A stretch of DNA of 64,000 nucleotides from Malaya genurostris (taxonomy: Eukaryota; Arthropoda; Insecta; Diptera; Culicidae): the NCBI RefSeq assembly GCF_030247185.1, contig NC_080570.1, positions 165,774,382-165,838,381 of the forward strand, given 5' to 3'. Numbering within the stretch: the first letter of the stretch is position 1; every line of letters starts with the position of its first letter. The position numbers and the translations under genes were made by a program. Below are positions 23,991 through 36,509 of the stretch, in pieces. Under the pieces are notes generated by a model. That model did not search any database and was not told the DNA's origin. It saw only the letters and a program-made list of their open reading frames with translations.

Positions 23991-24507
23991 TTATAATTTT
24001 TTCAAAAGTCGATAATTTCTGATGAATGTCTGCAAACAATCGAAGTTTCAGAAATCTGTAAAAAGTCTTAAGACGAAAAAAGGTTTACATGTTAACTAAG
24101 AAATTTGATAATATTTACAGACAAATTTGCAGACTTGGCATCTTCGCATATCACTGTCAATTTTTCACGAATTGTTGAAACAAAGGGGGTAATCGAAATC
24201 GGTAGAAGTTTTGAAAATGACGAAAAATTAGAATTTGCTTTAAACGCAGCAAAAAGTACAAGCGTCTGTTTGCGTTGGTATTCGGCACAAAAGAACGTGT
24301 TTCACACACACATGACATATGTCAAAATGACGCTATCTGCCTTCTGTCAAAAGTTACGGTGGGTGCCGGCAACCGAACATCTTCCCCTACGATAAATAAA
24401 ACCGATAAAACTATACATTTGAGCTTAGGGGTGTTCGAAACATCATTTAATAACGAACAATGGATAATTTTCCTTGTTTACCAAACCGTCCACATAACTT
24501 CCCCTAA
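23991..24507. other. Unassigned sequence
   Basis: No domain was recognised. The two overlapping frames at 24105-24395 and 24275-24613 have no motif I know. Confidence 0.4.
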
Positions 24508-24665
24508 GGTTGATGTCAGCGTGAGCGCGGAACGAAGCGAAGCGATTCAATGCGATGTACCGTTTTCGCATCGCATTCACTCTGACAGGTTTGCTTTGAT
24601 CAATTGCAACTAACTCGCACGCGTGTCTTGACGCTTCGCGTGATGCGTTCACTCTGACATCAACC
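24508..24665. mobile_element. 158-bp MITE with TAA target duplication
   Basis: The ends are inverted repeats GGTTGATGTCAGCGTGA and TCACTCTGACATCAACC (one mismatch). TAA flanks both sides (24505-24507 and 24666-24668). A 3-bp TWA duplication is the signature of PIF/Harbinger elements. The interior carries two GCATTCACTCTGACA-like repeats and is GC-richer than the surroundings. Confidence 0.75.
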
Positions 24666-24757
24666 TAACAGAGACGAGAAAGAGAGAAAGAATTTATCGA
24701 AAGCATATTTCGCTTGTATCACGGCGAAAAGATATGAGGAACACTACTACCTAAATA

Positions 24758-25010
24758 AACTGCTTAGTGCAAACTTAAACAGTTCAACTTAAACCGCTAA
24801 GCTGACGTACAGCTAATGCCATTTGCAAAACACTTTTTTAATTGACACCGAAGTGCCCTGTCTTTACTGACGTGCCGAACGAAAACGTCAGTTTCAGCTC
24901 ATACTGGGCGTTTCAGGTATGGTTAGCGGTTCAAGTTGAACTGTTAAAGTTTGCACTTAGCAGTTTAATTGGAACTGCTCTGCACTGATGAGTCTAAGAC
25001 GAAACGTAAA
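24758..25010. mobile_element. Palindromic MITE family A, copy 2, left end truncated
   Basis: It starts inside the left arm (AACTGCTTAGTGCAAACTT) and ends with a full right arm (GAACTGCTCTGCACTGATGA through GACGAAACGTAAA). It is related to 22558-22810 and 60566-60915. Confidence 0.8.
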
Positions 25011-25076
25011 AAAAAAAACTTTCCTTAAAGACGTTGGAAAAAGGCTTATTTAATTTAGTTTCAGCGAAATCAAATT

Positions 25077-26300
25077 CTTACTATGGAATTCACCCGAATA
25101 AATTCAATGTTGTTCGTAAAGCAGGTTTTAAAACTATCTTGAACAATGAGTCATTTCTAAATAGATATAACGCAGGTTTATGCTGATTCTTCATTCTACT
25201 TTATGAACCTTATGAAGAATTGTTCGCTTGGCTGGCATATAATCTTTACATGGTTTTCAGAAGACTTTTGTGGAGTTTACAGTTTCAATGCGAGATTTAT
25301 GATGTAACACTCAAGACTGCTACAAGTATTAATAAAATTGAACATGTTGCTTGGGACAACCTTACAGAAAAATAACATGTTGTCAGTTTGTGTTTATGGT
25401 ATTGGTAAAAAAATTGGTGGAGGCGAATATTTTTGAGCTCGCCTCGGGCGCCAGAAACGCTCTGAATAAGTGCCTCTTTTGACAAGTAATACAATAGTTT
25501 TCAAAGCTTCTATAAATACTTTTAGTATTGTTCTCAAATATTCTCTTTGAAACATCACTGTCAGTTTCACTCAGAGCAAGTTGGATGGTTCTAAAGTGCG
25601 ATTTATTACTTTTCTTGGGTTAAGTGTAATTTGCGTTAAGGAAAATTTTAGGCAGCCATTTTGATTTTATATGCCGTAGCATTATTTAACATCAAATAAA
25701 CTTCGAAATACAAAAACGTGGAAAAATGATGGACTTTCATGATTTATTTTCAGAACGTATGCACAAGCTTTGACGCAACGAAACAGATTTATACAAATAT
25801 TACGATTTATCACAAAACACAATTATCGTAAATTATGGAGACTTTCGCAAAAACCGCATTTATTTGAAGGCGATTATTTTTTATTCTTATTTTTATGTAT
25901 ACGTTCACGATAAATCTAAAGGGCATGAAGTTTTTACACTCAGGAAAACTCTCAAACTCGTAATTAAAATCTAATATATTTTTACTGATTGCATTCCAAA
26001 CAGACATGACACACATACATATTCAAGAAAAATATTATCAAAATGACAATTTATACATAGCGGAATTCATTCCATCCGAATAAATATAATGTTGATTGTA
26101 AAGCTGGGTTCAAAATTTTCTTGAATTTGGAGTTTTAACGCAGGTTTATGCTGATTCTGGTCCACTTGGCAGGAATATGCTCTTATTGTGGGTTTCACCA
26201 GACTTTTGCGGAGTTTCAAGTTCTAATGCAAGATTTATAATGTAGTATTGAAGATTTATTTATATTAAAAATGTTACTTGGGAATACAACTATGAAATGG
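25077..26300. repeat. Diverged duplication (two related units) with an inverted piece
   Basis: About 25083-25370 and 26060-26300 align in direct orientation; they share CGAATAAATNNAATGTTG, AACGCAGGTTTATGCTGATT and AGACTTTTGNGGAGTTT. Nearby, 25478-25510 (CTCTTTTGACAAGTAATACA) is the reverse complement of 26390-26420 (TGTATTACTTGTCAAAAGAG). No coding content is seen. The nature of the repeat is unknown. Confidence 0.6.
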
Positions 26301-26951
26301 AAACTACGAAGGAGCTGTTTCAGAGACGGGCTGCATATAAAACACACGAAGAAGCAGTTCAGAAGGTTTTATGAAAGCCTAAGCAAAGACTTGAAAACCG
26401 TTGTATTACTTGTCAAAAGAGATGTTGATTATAGCTGTCATAAAACAGTTAGTCATTACTGAATTAATCAGAAAATCCTGATGAAATTCCATTAAAAATT
26501 GGTACTTGGATATATTTGTACATATACACAGCATAGCATTGGGTTTGGTCGAACTGTTCACGTAGGACTACACTGCTATTGTAAAAATCACTGTTAGTTT
26601 CTGTTTGAACGTTTAGATAGCAGTAATTTTTTGTGTTTCTCTTATACTTATTTGAAATATACTTCCGATAAATTCTTTGAATTGTCCTTTGTAGAGAACG
26701 TACCAATCAGTGGAATTTTTCGCTCTTACAAAATCTCATTTTCGTTCGTTAAGAGGTTCGCTGGTTTGCTCTCTGAGAATTTACTTTCTGGGAGGTCCAC
26801 GTGTACACTTTCTCATGAAAAATAATGGTAACGGTCGTCGGTGGTTCTGTATTCTAAATGGCTGTAGAGTTGCACTTCGATGTAAATAAATCATAATGTT
26901 TACGGCGGCGTCTCATCGGATTTTTGTAACAATAAAATATTAATCTGAAAC
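26301..26951. other. Unassigned sequence
   Basis: No gene or element was recognised apart from the inverted piece at 26390-26420. The short frames at 26271-26462, 26464-26706 and 26631-26825 have no motif I know. Confidence 0.4.
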
Positions 26952-27440
26952 CAGGGTGGCAAGTGAATAGTCGATTTCAATTTGCCGGTGTTCCCGGTGC
27001 GCGAGACAAAAAATTCCCGGTTTTTAGAACAGACTCAAATCGCCTATGTTCAGTATTTTTTGGAATATTTCCAGAAATTCCATATCCAAAAGAACATCGA
27101 GAGTTGAGAAATAAAGTATTTTTTGGGTATCTCGATTTAGAAATAGGAAATATACATTATACCAAGTGCACATCACAATGGGAAGAAGTCGTTCTTGGCT
27201 TTCTCATATAGATAAGTTGAGCAATCACTGCGAAAACCGATTTTGGAACCAAGGCCCGGAGGAATGAGTGTCATATACGATTCGAATCAGTTCGTAAAGA
27301 TCAGAAATCGTGTATGTATGTAACGTTTTTGAGCGATAAAATTTCTCAAAGATGGCTGCACCGATTTTCTTGTGGTCCCATACGAATATCATCCGGATCC
27401 TACTTCCGGATGTGAAAATGGTGAACAGGTGGAGATCTGC

Positions 27441-28170
27441 AGAGTGAAAATATAATCTCTAATCTTGATTAGAAACTGTTTCTTCGGTTCGAAAGCCTGC
27501 TTGTATCGATTATATGATTTCGAGTGCTGTTTTGTTAATTACGCTCCCAGCATTTAATATAGCATTATCAACGAAACGCTGAGCCACAAGACTTTCAAAA
27601 CGTTTTTGTTTAAGTATGAGGATTTACTTAATAGAAGATTTAAGATTTAAATAATCCTCATCCACAATTTGTCCAAATATTCATCTTTAGAACCAACAGT
27701 AAGTAAGACCCAGCTCAATGTATTCCATCTTTATTTTGTCTGTTACTAGCTCTTCAAGATAAAAACTCAATCTTTTTGATTATTTTAAATTAATTCGATG
27801 TAACAGTAGGATTAAAACAAGAAACATAGCTGGCCAGCGGATATGATAAAAATGAGACTTGCATTTCACGAAGGAATACAGCAGTAACATTCTTGCAATT
27901 TTGTCTAAAAATCAACACATTTTATTCAGACTTCAGATCTTAAGTGCAGCTCCAAATTCGATTATTGTAAGTGTTTTCTAGGTACCATCAGGCATTTGAA
28001 AGCCAAATAATTAAAAATTAAATTTAAAGTCTTTTAACTAAAATTGAAATTGTTATTATCCGAACTATTCAGTCTTTTGTAAGACTACCACTAAATAAGT
28101 CTTGTTAAGGCTTTCTGCAAAATTTGTTGTTCTTAAGACTCTTAGGATTCAAAATAGGAGTGTATTCTAG
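27441..28170. other. Unassigned interior of composite copy 2
   Basis: AT-rich sequence with no recognised domain. It does not obviously align with the interior of copy 1. Confidence 0.35.
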
Positions 28171-28656
28171 AGATGGACAAAACTGTTCATTACAAAGAAT
28201 CGCTCAAAACTTAATTGTTCTACCGAAAGAATTAGATCTATTGAACCGTTCTTTCATTCTTCTGTTTTATACTTCATTTATTTTATCCCGGTTTTAACCT
28301 TTTTGGTTTCGTTCTTCAGAAACTTTGTATGTTTCTTCTAAAATAATATGAGAGCTACAAATTACAGATTCAATCATAGTGAGTACTTTTTGCATGTATT
28401 TCTACTAACAATCATTCTCTTTTTATACGTTATCAAAGGTCACGAATGTGTGTAACTTCTACCAGATTCCTCAAACCAGCAAACATTCCGAAAACATTCC
28501 GAAAAACGCAACTAACTTGTATACATCCTCTAAGAATTCGATTTTTTTTTCATTTCTATACAGAGAACTATCATTCTTAAATAAAGAACTGAAATTCACT
28601 CACTCTTCGAGGAGAAATAACTCTTTAAACTGTTCGTGAACGGATTACCCATTTCT
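28171..28656. mobile_element. TIR element/MITE (AGATGGACAAAAC...GTTCA type) inside composite copy 2
   Basis: The left end AGATGGACAAAACTGTTCAT and the right end GTTCGTGAACGGATTACCCA read as imperfect inverted repeats (AGAAATGGGTAATCCGTTCA on the complement). Both arms then contain GAACNGTTC and AGAATC/AGAGTT-like segments. It has no coding capacity. This 'ATGGGCAAAACNGTTCA' terminal motif is familiar from short dipteran TIR elements; no family name is given. The target duplication is unclear. Confidence 0.6.
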
Positions 28657-28736
28657 CGTGTGTTCCAATACTATATTAGCCTGGTATAGTCTTAAAAAAG
28701 TATACCTAAGGTTAAAAATAAACAAGAAACAATTCT

Positions 28737-29432
28737 CCTCCCGATTCCATCTAACAACATATACGATATTCTATAAAAATTAAATTTTGGTGAAATAGAA
28801 CATCCTTCTAAAATTTTTGAAAATGACTCTTGTGGCTCTGGAAAACAACAACAGTGACTGAGATGATCTAAGTTTGATTCTTCGTCGACATCAACACCCG
28901 CATTCTTGTGAATCCTACTATGAAATCCATAGGTAATGATGTTCAATATAAATTAAACCTTAAACATTCACTGAACAAATCAAACCATCTTCTGAACCTT
29001 TCTAAGGTTTTTCACAAACTCTCAGAAACCAATTTCAGCTCTCAAAGAAGGAAATCAAATACTCATTGCAAACGGCGGACAAGATCAAAGTCGACTGGTT
29101 TTTAAATTCTGTGAATCATATTGATATCAATACCAAGATTACAACACAAGTATTGTCTCAAGATGACATTACTGAGACAAATTATGATGAAATTAGGACA
29201 ATCATTAGCCCACTCAAAAATATGAAGGCTCCTAAGAATTTTTCATAATTTTAATATTATGCAAACTTCCCCATCTCCAATGGATTGTGTACCATAAAAC
29301 CTGTGTGTGGGACAAAACGATGTTTTAAAACTTTTACTGAACTTCTCACTTTAACACAAAATGGAGTATTGCCTCCAACTTTTCATTTGTTTAATCAGGA
29401 AAATCATGATTTACAAAGATTAAGGCTAGTAA
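28737..29432 (+). pseudogene. Jockey-type LINE fragment (ORF1 start joined to ORF2 linker) inside composite copy 2
   Basis: About 28737-28860 reads LPIPSNNIYDIL, EIEHPSKIFENDSCGSGKQQ, matching ORF1 residues 54-93 of the LINE at 53.9-56.8 kb. From about 28888 it reads like the ORF2 segment RRRQYQRSRDPAMK and then the pre-RT block (TQVLSQDDITETNYDE, LKNMKAPKNF). The next piece, ELLTLTQNGVLPPTFHLF, matches the early RT. A large internal deletion has therefore joined ORF1 to the middle of ORF2. It ends at GCTAGTAAT, the same point as in copy 1. Confidence 0.75.
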
Positions 29433-29505
29433 TTTTTTTCCGGATTTGCACTAAAATTCCCGACTTTTTCCCGGTGAAAAGAAATTCCCGACTTTTTCCC
29501 GGTTT

Positions 29506-31909
29506 TCTTGTGAAACTTAATCTAATAAAATAGTTCTCTAATAAATTGTTTTGGGGCCTCACTACGGCTCTGATCGACAAAAACCCCTGTATAGAAATCA
29601 TAGATGTACTCCTCATCAAAACTCTCTGTCAACCCATTCCAAATACGACTACCACAGGTGCAGCTTCAGCAAACCGGATGTAATGCAGGCACGAATTAAA
29701 TTCTGTTTCTAGCGAAAAACCGATTTCAAACTGTTTGGACACGTGTTTTCGAATCGAAGGTAAACCTCAAAACATCCATCAAACAGCAATCAAAGCATGC
29801 TTCGATCCATCGATTGCTTACTAAAATGCGTTCTAGGTTTTGGAAAACAGCACAACAAATCCATTCGCCTACTACGACGAAAGCCAGCCAAATCAAGCGT
29901 CGCCAGTCGACATACCGGCGTTTCAATTTAGGATGAGATTTTCGGCCAATCGACCCCCGTTCAGCCGGCGATATTTGCTCGATAGCTCCAGCAGCCGTCA
30001 CCAATGTCTGATGGCAAATTGATTAAATCTGTCTCGTTTAGCAATCAGTCTGCAGGCCAATTGTGCCGGACAGTGAGACAGGATGGAATGGTTTGCATTG
30101 ATTCAATTGACATCGAAGGACGAAATGTTGACTGCTGTAATGTGACCCAATCCGGAACTTCTTTGGGGACTGAGGGGGTGGGGTGGAACAAAGCTGATCA
30201 TTGTCATCATCATTACCGAAAGAGTACAGACAAATATTGATTGGACAGACAGTGAGTGTGGGGGGTCATTCGGTTCGAAATGAGCCTGATTGGGCGTCGA
30301 TTGACTTTTGCGGTCGAACGAACCCACCGGAAAGAGAGGATTAACGACGAATAAACGAGAGCGGGTGCGGTGAGCAGTAATTGTAAGTCAATTTGTTCTC
30401 AGAAATGCAGATTAGTTTGTGTCGTTTGGGTAGGCGGAGTCTCTCTTCAAGTTTGATATACTAGGCACGGTATAGGTGGATCGTTTCGGACAAAGCAATT
30501 TCCGGCTCGTATTGATTGAGTTTAAAGATGAAAATTAAACTCATAAATAAAATCATGACAATTTCTATGGAAGCGAAATTGGAATACATTTTCGATTCAG
30601 TTCTCTTTCATATTAATTTACATCAATTATCTCGACATATTTAATTGAGTTTGGAAGTCAATAATAGTGATATATTGAATAAAAAACAATATATTAAGTT
30701 TGCCTACAGTTCAGCATCCGTGGAAAATAAATTCAAGCTTGAATGATTACTGTTTTCCGTGTAACACTGCGAAGCCCTCGGACTGCTACCAGCCCAGTGG
30801 CAATATGACTGATTTAAATGAATTAAAGTAAACCGGGAGTTATTTTCCGCACATTCTCCAATAATAAATTATTCAAACAACGTTTGCGTCTTCGCACCCT
30901 GAAATAGCATCCCAGTAGCCTCGATAAATAGACCGACGCATCGTAACTAGACAACCGACACACACGCGGCCTACTTCGGTGGCGGGTGGAAATAATTTAT
31001 TCTAGTGTGGGTTTGCACTAAGCACTGAATTAAACCAAATTAGCAACATAGCAACAAAGCGCGTGAAGCAGCTAACGGTGAAGTCAACCAACCGGAAATG
31101 CTGTGAAAATCAATAAATCCTTAAACCAACCGAATTGTCTGTTTTTCTTTTTTTTTGGAACCAAAAATTCAGAGTCACATTCAGATCGTCTTGTTCAGAT
31201 CAAAGCAAGCCTAAACCTACTTAACCACAAATGGAATTGAATCGTGCGTTTTAGTAGTCTACTAGTTCGCAACCGGCGAACGCACAACCGAATACTAAAC
31301 GGGGGTCCAAGTGCTAAGCTCTGCGAACCGCAAATGAATGAGCCGGAACCGTATTATCACCGCTCGGTGTCTGAGGTTATATCCTTCCTTTCAATGAAAA
31401 TCTAATTTATCGTGTCCCGGTGTAGACACAGGAGTTATGCTGGAAAGCACTCCGAACGGCATCCGAGCACGTACACTGCTTAGGCAACGATATGAGTTGA
31501 ATTCGACGACACAGACAGACAGACAGAAAGGCAGACGAGAATAGTGGAACATAATTCGAGACTCGACATTTTTAAAATTAAATCAAACGAAATTCAAAAG
31601 AAGAAAATTTTTAAATTAATCCTTTGGCCTGCTATGATCAGTGACTAATTGACCTAACTAATCTCTTCAAAGTGACAAGTAGATTTTTCTCAACAGTAGA
31701 TGTATCAAGTCCTAGCAGTTTTAGGATTATATGAAACTTACTTCATTTCGATTTTTTTAGGCTAACATCCTCTCCGTTGATTACTGAGCAATTAGGCCCA
31801 GGCCTGAATTTCCGTTTACTGAATGCAAATGAAAAAAAAATAGCGAGTGGTTAATGACAGAAGCATAACCAGATGATGTGAGTACGAATAAAATGGATGG
31901 TTCAGTTTC
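29506..31909. other. Unassigned, low-repeat sequence
   Basis: Little repeat content is visible and no exon could be supported. The frames at 29726-30327 have no known motif. Such relatively GC-rich, low-repeat stretches could be introns or regulatory DNA of a large gene; this is inference. Confidence 0.4.
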
Positions 31910-32740
31910 TTTGATGGTAATGAATCTGAGTTCTGATATTCAGTTTTGATGCTAGATTCTGGAACTTAATTCTGAACCTGTACTCGAAAACTGAGTTCTG
32001 ATACTGGATTCTAGATCTGGATTGTAGAACTTATGATTGAACCTGCGTTCTGGAAGTGAATTCCAGACCAAATCTCTGGTTTGGTAATGAATTCTTAACC
32101 TGAATCCTGGATTTGGAAACTGATCCGCAGTTGAATTTTAGTTACATGATTCCGGTTCCGAATTCAGTTTTCATATTCGGATCCAAAACACAGCACCGAA
32201 ATAGTGTTCTAGAATTCAGATCCGGAGTGTAGTTCAAAAACCGAATTCAGAACGTAGTTCCTGAATTCAGTTACAATGAATAGAATTTTTAGAACCAAAT
32301 TTTAGACCAGCATTCTAGCACTGAATTCTGATCTTGGATTCTGAAAAGACAAAACTGAATTTTGGATCTGAAGTACCAGTATTTCAGGTGCAGAATTCAG
32401 CTTTAGTGTTCTGAAACGGAATTCTAAATCTGAATTCCGGACAGTCTGAACCTCAGTTTCTAAAACCAGAAGTCAAGTCCTTCAGAGTTCATTTCCGAAA
32501 TTTAGTTCCAGAATCCTAAAACCTAAAATCAATATTCTGATCAAAGTTCCAAATTTCGTCCAACATCCAGACTTACATTAAGGTTCTGAAATTCGATTTT
32601 AGGTCCAAAACGCTTGAACTAGATGTTGCTCTTTAATTCTAGACAAGAAATTGAATTTATATGTCGATTCTAGGAATGAAAAAGAAAATCCGGATTAAAA
32701 TTGAGAAAGTGAATTTCAGAACTGAACTCTGGAATTAAGT
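31910..32740. repeat. Long degenerate repeat of CTGAATTCTGGAACTGAATTC type
   Basis: About 830 bases consist of drifting copies of GAATTCTGGAACTGA (TGAATTCCAGACC, AACTGAGTTCTGATACTGG, CTGAATTCCGGAC). The period is about 10-14 bases and irregular. The same family occurs at 50935-51275. Confidence 0.75.
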
Positions 32741-35129
32741 CAACCGTGCAGGCTTCAGTTTAATCTTTTTCTACATACGAAATATTTCAGAGAACTTTAA
32801 TTTTGAGCTATTTGTGGTTATCTCACACTACTGAAATTTCTATCACAAATTGGTGATCATATCTCCGATAACGTGGAAAAAAAAGTTATGTTGATACGTT
32901 AAGCAAAACAGGATATAGTCACGATCGAAAACTTATCACTCACCTAGAGAGTAAATTTTGAAAAGGCGCCCCATAATAAAGTAAAACGTATTCACGTAAA
33001 AAATGGCGGCTTCGTTCCTTCGTGTGCTGTCCGACTAAGGCATAGAAACCTAGCTACGAGTGAACCGGGTAAACGAGGTGGATTTTTGAAGCCAATTTTC
33101 GTTTTCTGAGAAACTGCGAACGGAATATTAATGACAGATGTGTAACCTCTTGAAACTATCGACATCAGATTTTACTGTTCAGTATTCATAACAGCTAGAG
33201 CCATCTTTTGAAAATAGACCGAATCGATTTGTACTCCCAATACGTTCATTTAACCACTATTTCCAGTGAAACCTACATATTGGAAAAGTTAGTTCGGTTT
33301 CAGCTCATCTAGAACATAAGGCCGATCAACTTTCGGAGAAATTGCTGATCCTATACCAGAAACACATCGATCAAGGCACCAATCAGAATCCGATATAGAC
33401 AGACTTCTTACCTAGCAGGCGATTTGTGGTTGTGGCAAAATTTGTTAGCCATAAAAGCCGCTATCACCTTTCTTTTTGGGGTTTAACAGTGGTCTTGTTC
33501 GTTCACATAAACTGCTGTTTTTTTGTGCATTTGACAGCAAAGATTTTTCAACATTTTCTATTTTCATATCGACAAGCACATCGTGATTTGTGTTAAGAAT
33601 TATTCTTATGGCACAAAACCATGTGTGTTTCATCAATTGTTAAAGATTCATTGTCTGACCAATCGGATTACGAAAAAAAGAAATAGGAAGCATGATCGGA
33701 CATACGGTGATTGTTCCATTAATTCCAACAGTCAACCAGAACTCCATGCTTGAATTTTCAGATGACAACCACGAAATCTCGAGAACATGATGGCGGTACG
33801 GCATGAATTATTTATTGAACAGAAATTAAAGCCACACGCTTCCTTTCCGTGTGTTGTCTAAGAGATTCATTATCGTGCACTTTCGGTTTATCCTTTTATC
33901 CGTCGGCAGGAGGTCTTTGTCTATTAATTATTCATATGGTAATCACTAATGGTGTTACTGAGGTAAATTATGTTCCTCTTCTCTTGAGATTTGCTCTCTG
34001 TCAGCTTCAAACGGGCACCAGCACCGGCACCTCGGTTATTTATTTATACTAATGCTTTCCGTACTCTTTTTTTTCTTCCCCGAGTAAAAGTTACCAAATA
34101 AAGTGAGAATATTCATGACTGAAGATGAAGAAGAAGAAGAAGAAGAAGCATACCGAGGCAAACGTTTCACCTTTATGTGACCCATCAATCATGACAAGGT
34201 GGCTACGGCTTCTAGCAACGGCGTTGGGATCCTTAAAGAGTACTCTACACTCCGGAGAATAGCAAATGGGGACTACATGAGGCAAGTACTACGGTACGGC
34301 GATACTTTCAAAACTCTGCACCGAATGAATTCGTTCTTACGGCATTCACAATACTTGAAGTTTCGGTGTTTACCTCAATCCAGAAAGTGATTGATGAGAA
34401 TTTTCGAATTTCCGACAGATTTTTTGTCAATTGAAACCATTTCGTTAAACATAAATTTAATACTCAAAGTAATTTTTTTTCATGAGAATAATTATCAAAA
34501 ACTACATAATGCATAATCACGCAGTGGAAAAATTTTACTCACCAACGATGATTTGACAAAAAATAGCTTTAAAAAAGCAGAAGATGGAGCGTGTCTCCCG
34601 TTCATCATTTTTAGTACAACTATAAACTTAAAACCGATCGGCAATGATGCCACTGCTGAAATTATATCAAACCAGACGAGCAGGCCATGAACGAGTTATC
34701 GCTCTCCGCACAGAATGGCATAAACACCATAGCAACCACTTTATATGGCGCTCTAGTGCCGATCATCAAGTAGGCCATTTGCTGGTGAAGATGGAATTTC
34801 GACAGCCTGTGGAATGTTGTTCCACTCTTTCGATTCGAATATTCATCGAATCAAACTTTAACGGCTTGTCGAATGAATATGATAGAGCCTCACGAGCGAA
34901 CGAACGAATGAGAAGCCATCAATCATTTTCCGCTTACGGATGAAGTCCGGACATCCATTCACAGAGTGGGGAAAGTTCTGTTGAACAACGTGTTTCGCTA
35001 CTTTTTATCGATTGAATGGAAGCACCAGACTGTGTTTTTCCATCACCGGTCGATTCAGACTAGGAGACGAAAGTTTGCACCACTATCGTAGTGTACGTAA
35101 AAAAACGGGCGATTTTTATCGGTATGTGT
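32741..35129. other. Unassigned sequence
   Basis: No gene was recognised. A (GAA)n tract lies at 34125-34148. Frames at 33445-33636, 33849-34052, 34199-34390 and 34644-34943 have no motif I know. Confidence 0.45.
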
Positions 35130-35410
35130 CAGGGGTCGGAAACCTTTTGAGTCGAAAGAGCCAAAAACGCTATTTATAAATGTCACTTACTTAAGTAATG
35201 TTTTTTTTACGAAACCAAAATAATCAACTCCAAATGGCTCAAAGTGGATGTCATTACTATTCGCGTTGAAAGGATTTACTATGAATGTTAGAGTGGTTTT
35301 GTCGACTTTGAATTGCTGAAATCTGTCATCAAATTCACCTTCAATTTTTTCTATAACAGTACTGAAGTTAAAACTTCGACTGGATTTTTGTTTGAAGCAA
35401 AATACATCCC
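35130..35410 (-). pseudogene. hAT-type transposon, 3' end fragment with terminal repeat
   Basis: CAGGGGTCGGAAACCTTTTG at 35130, followed by GTCGAAAGAGCCA, matches the widespread hAT terminal motif CAGGGGTCGGCAACC. Reading inward on the minus strand (about 35350-35209) gives VIEKIEGEFDDRFQQFKVDK, then TLTFIVNPFNANSNDIHFEP. This fits the 'F-RF-DF ... NPF' segment near the C terminus of hAT transposases of the ZBED5/GTF2IRD2-like group. The rest of the transposase and the other end are not seen. Confidence 0.7.
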
Positions 35411-36509
35411 AGTTCTGAGTTCAACTGCTGTCAAATGTATGGGTTCAAATAACCAGTAGAACGTGCCACTTGAGCCCATTTTGTTTTGATTTTGGAGTGT
35501 TCTATTCAACTCATTAAATTTAGCTTGGCATACTTTGATTTGATTTCACTGCTCGAAAATTTTTTGACGAATGTTATCGGTAAATAAATGTAAAAAATCA
35601 ATAAATAAAAGTGTATAATAAAATTACATGTACCGAACTTCTCTAAATTTAACAATCAATCACAATTAACTGTTAAATTGCGACCATTTTCTAACGGTTT
35701 CCATGTCTGATAAAAGTGATTGCCTATCGTGCGAGACGAACGGCGTACAAAATAAATACACAAATGACCACTTGTGGATGTGCACAGTAATCTTCTACAC
35801 GGCGTTAAGTTAATTGATATACATTGTTCGTTATTGATTGAAGTTTCGACCACTGATCATCTAAAACGTATAGATTCGTAACGATGCGTAAGAATATTAC
35901 CATGGAGAAGGTGTGGTTCGAACGAACCTTAGCCACAACGTTATACGACAAAATGCCCTGGTATGTGGTGATTCGAAGCCCTGTACGAGCCGCTTGCTTG
36001 GGAAAATGTAGCACACCTTTGACCATTAGTTTTACAGTTTACTGGTTGGAATTAGATTGTTTTTAAAGAAAATATGTGAGACTTTCTATTGCTGGTCTGC
36101 TGGTATCCGTTCCTCCCTTTCAAACTGGACTTATTGAATGACGTACCGATCGTTCACAAACTTTATCATCCACCATTCATAAACACAGAGTCTAACATCC
36201 GAATTAAAAATGTACAAAAAAAATAAAAGAACCTCTAACGAACACACGCGCACGGTGCAGCGTGAAAAAGTCTGTGGATGAACGACTCTCGGGGCCTGCG
36301 GTGTTCAAAATTGCGATCCAAGTAGGCCTGGCGAAAAGTCTGAAAAGGTATGCAACGTGATTGGTTATCGATGTTTTGTTCTCATGCTTTTCTGGTGAAT
36401 GCTTTAGATTGTGACTGTACCGTCAGTGGTGCCAGTTTGCCGAAAAAAAAACAAACAATTCATGGATTATTGTTTTGTTTAATTCAAACGAGTCATTTAT
36501 AAGAAGTTT
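35411..36509. other. Unassigned sequence
   Basis: No gene or repeat was recognised. The frames at 35656-36066 overlap on both strands and show no motif. Confidence 0.45.

Larger units (their letters stand above)
26952..29505. mobile_element. TIR composite element, copy 2, carrying a captured LINE fragment
   Basis: It begins CAGGGTGGCAAGTGAATAG, like copy 1, followed by the same left shell (TCGATTTCAATTT, then AATTCCCGGTTTTTAGA and CTCAAAT). A dispersed repeat follows at 27250-27440, then a MITE (28171-28656), a LINE fragment (28737-29432) and the right shell (29433-29505), with ATTCCCGACTTTTTCCCGG twice. The final TCACTTGCCACCCTG is missing, so the right end has decayed or been lost. No target duplication was found. 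It is about 2 kb shorter than copy 1. Confidence 0.7.
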
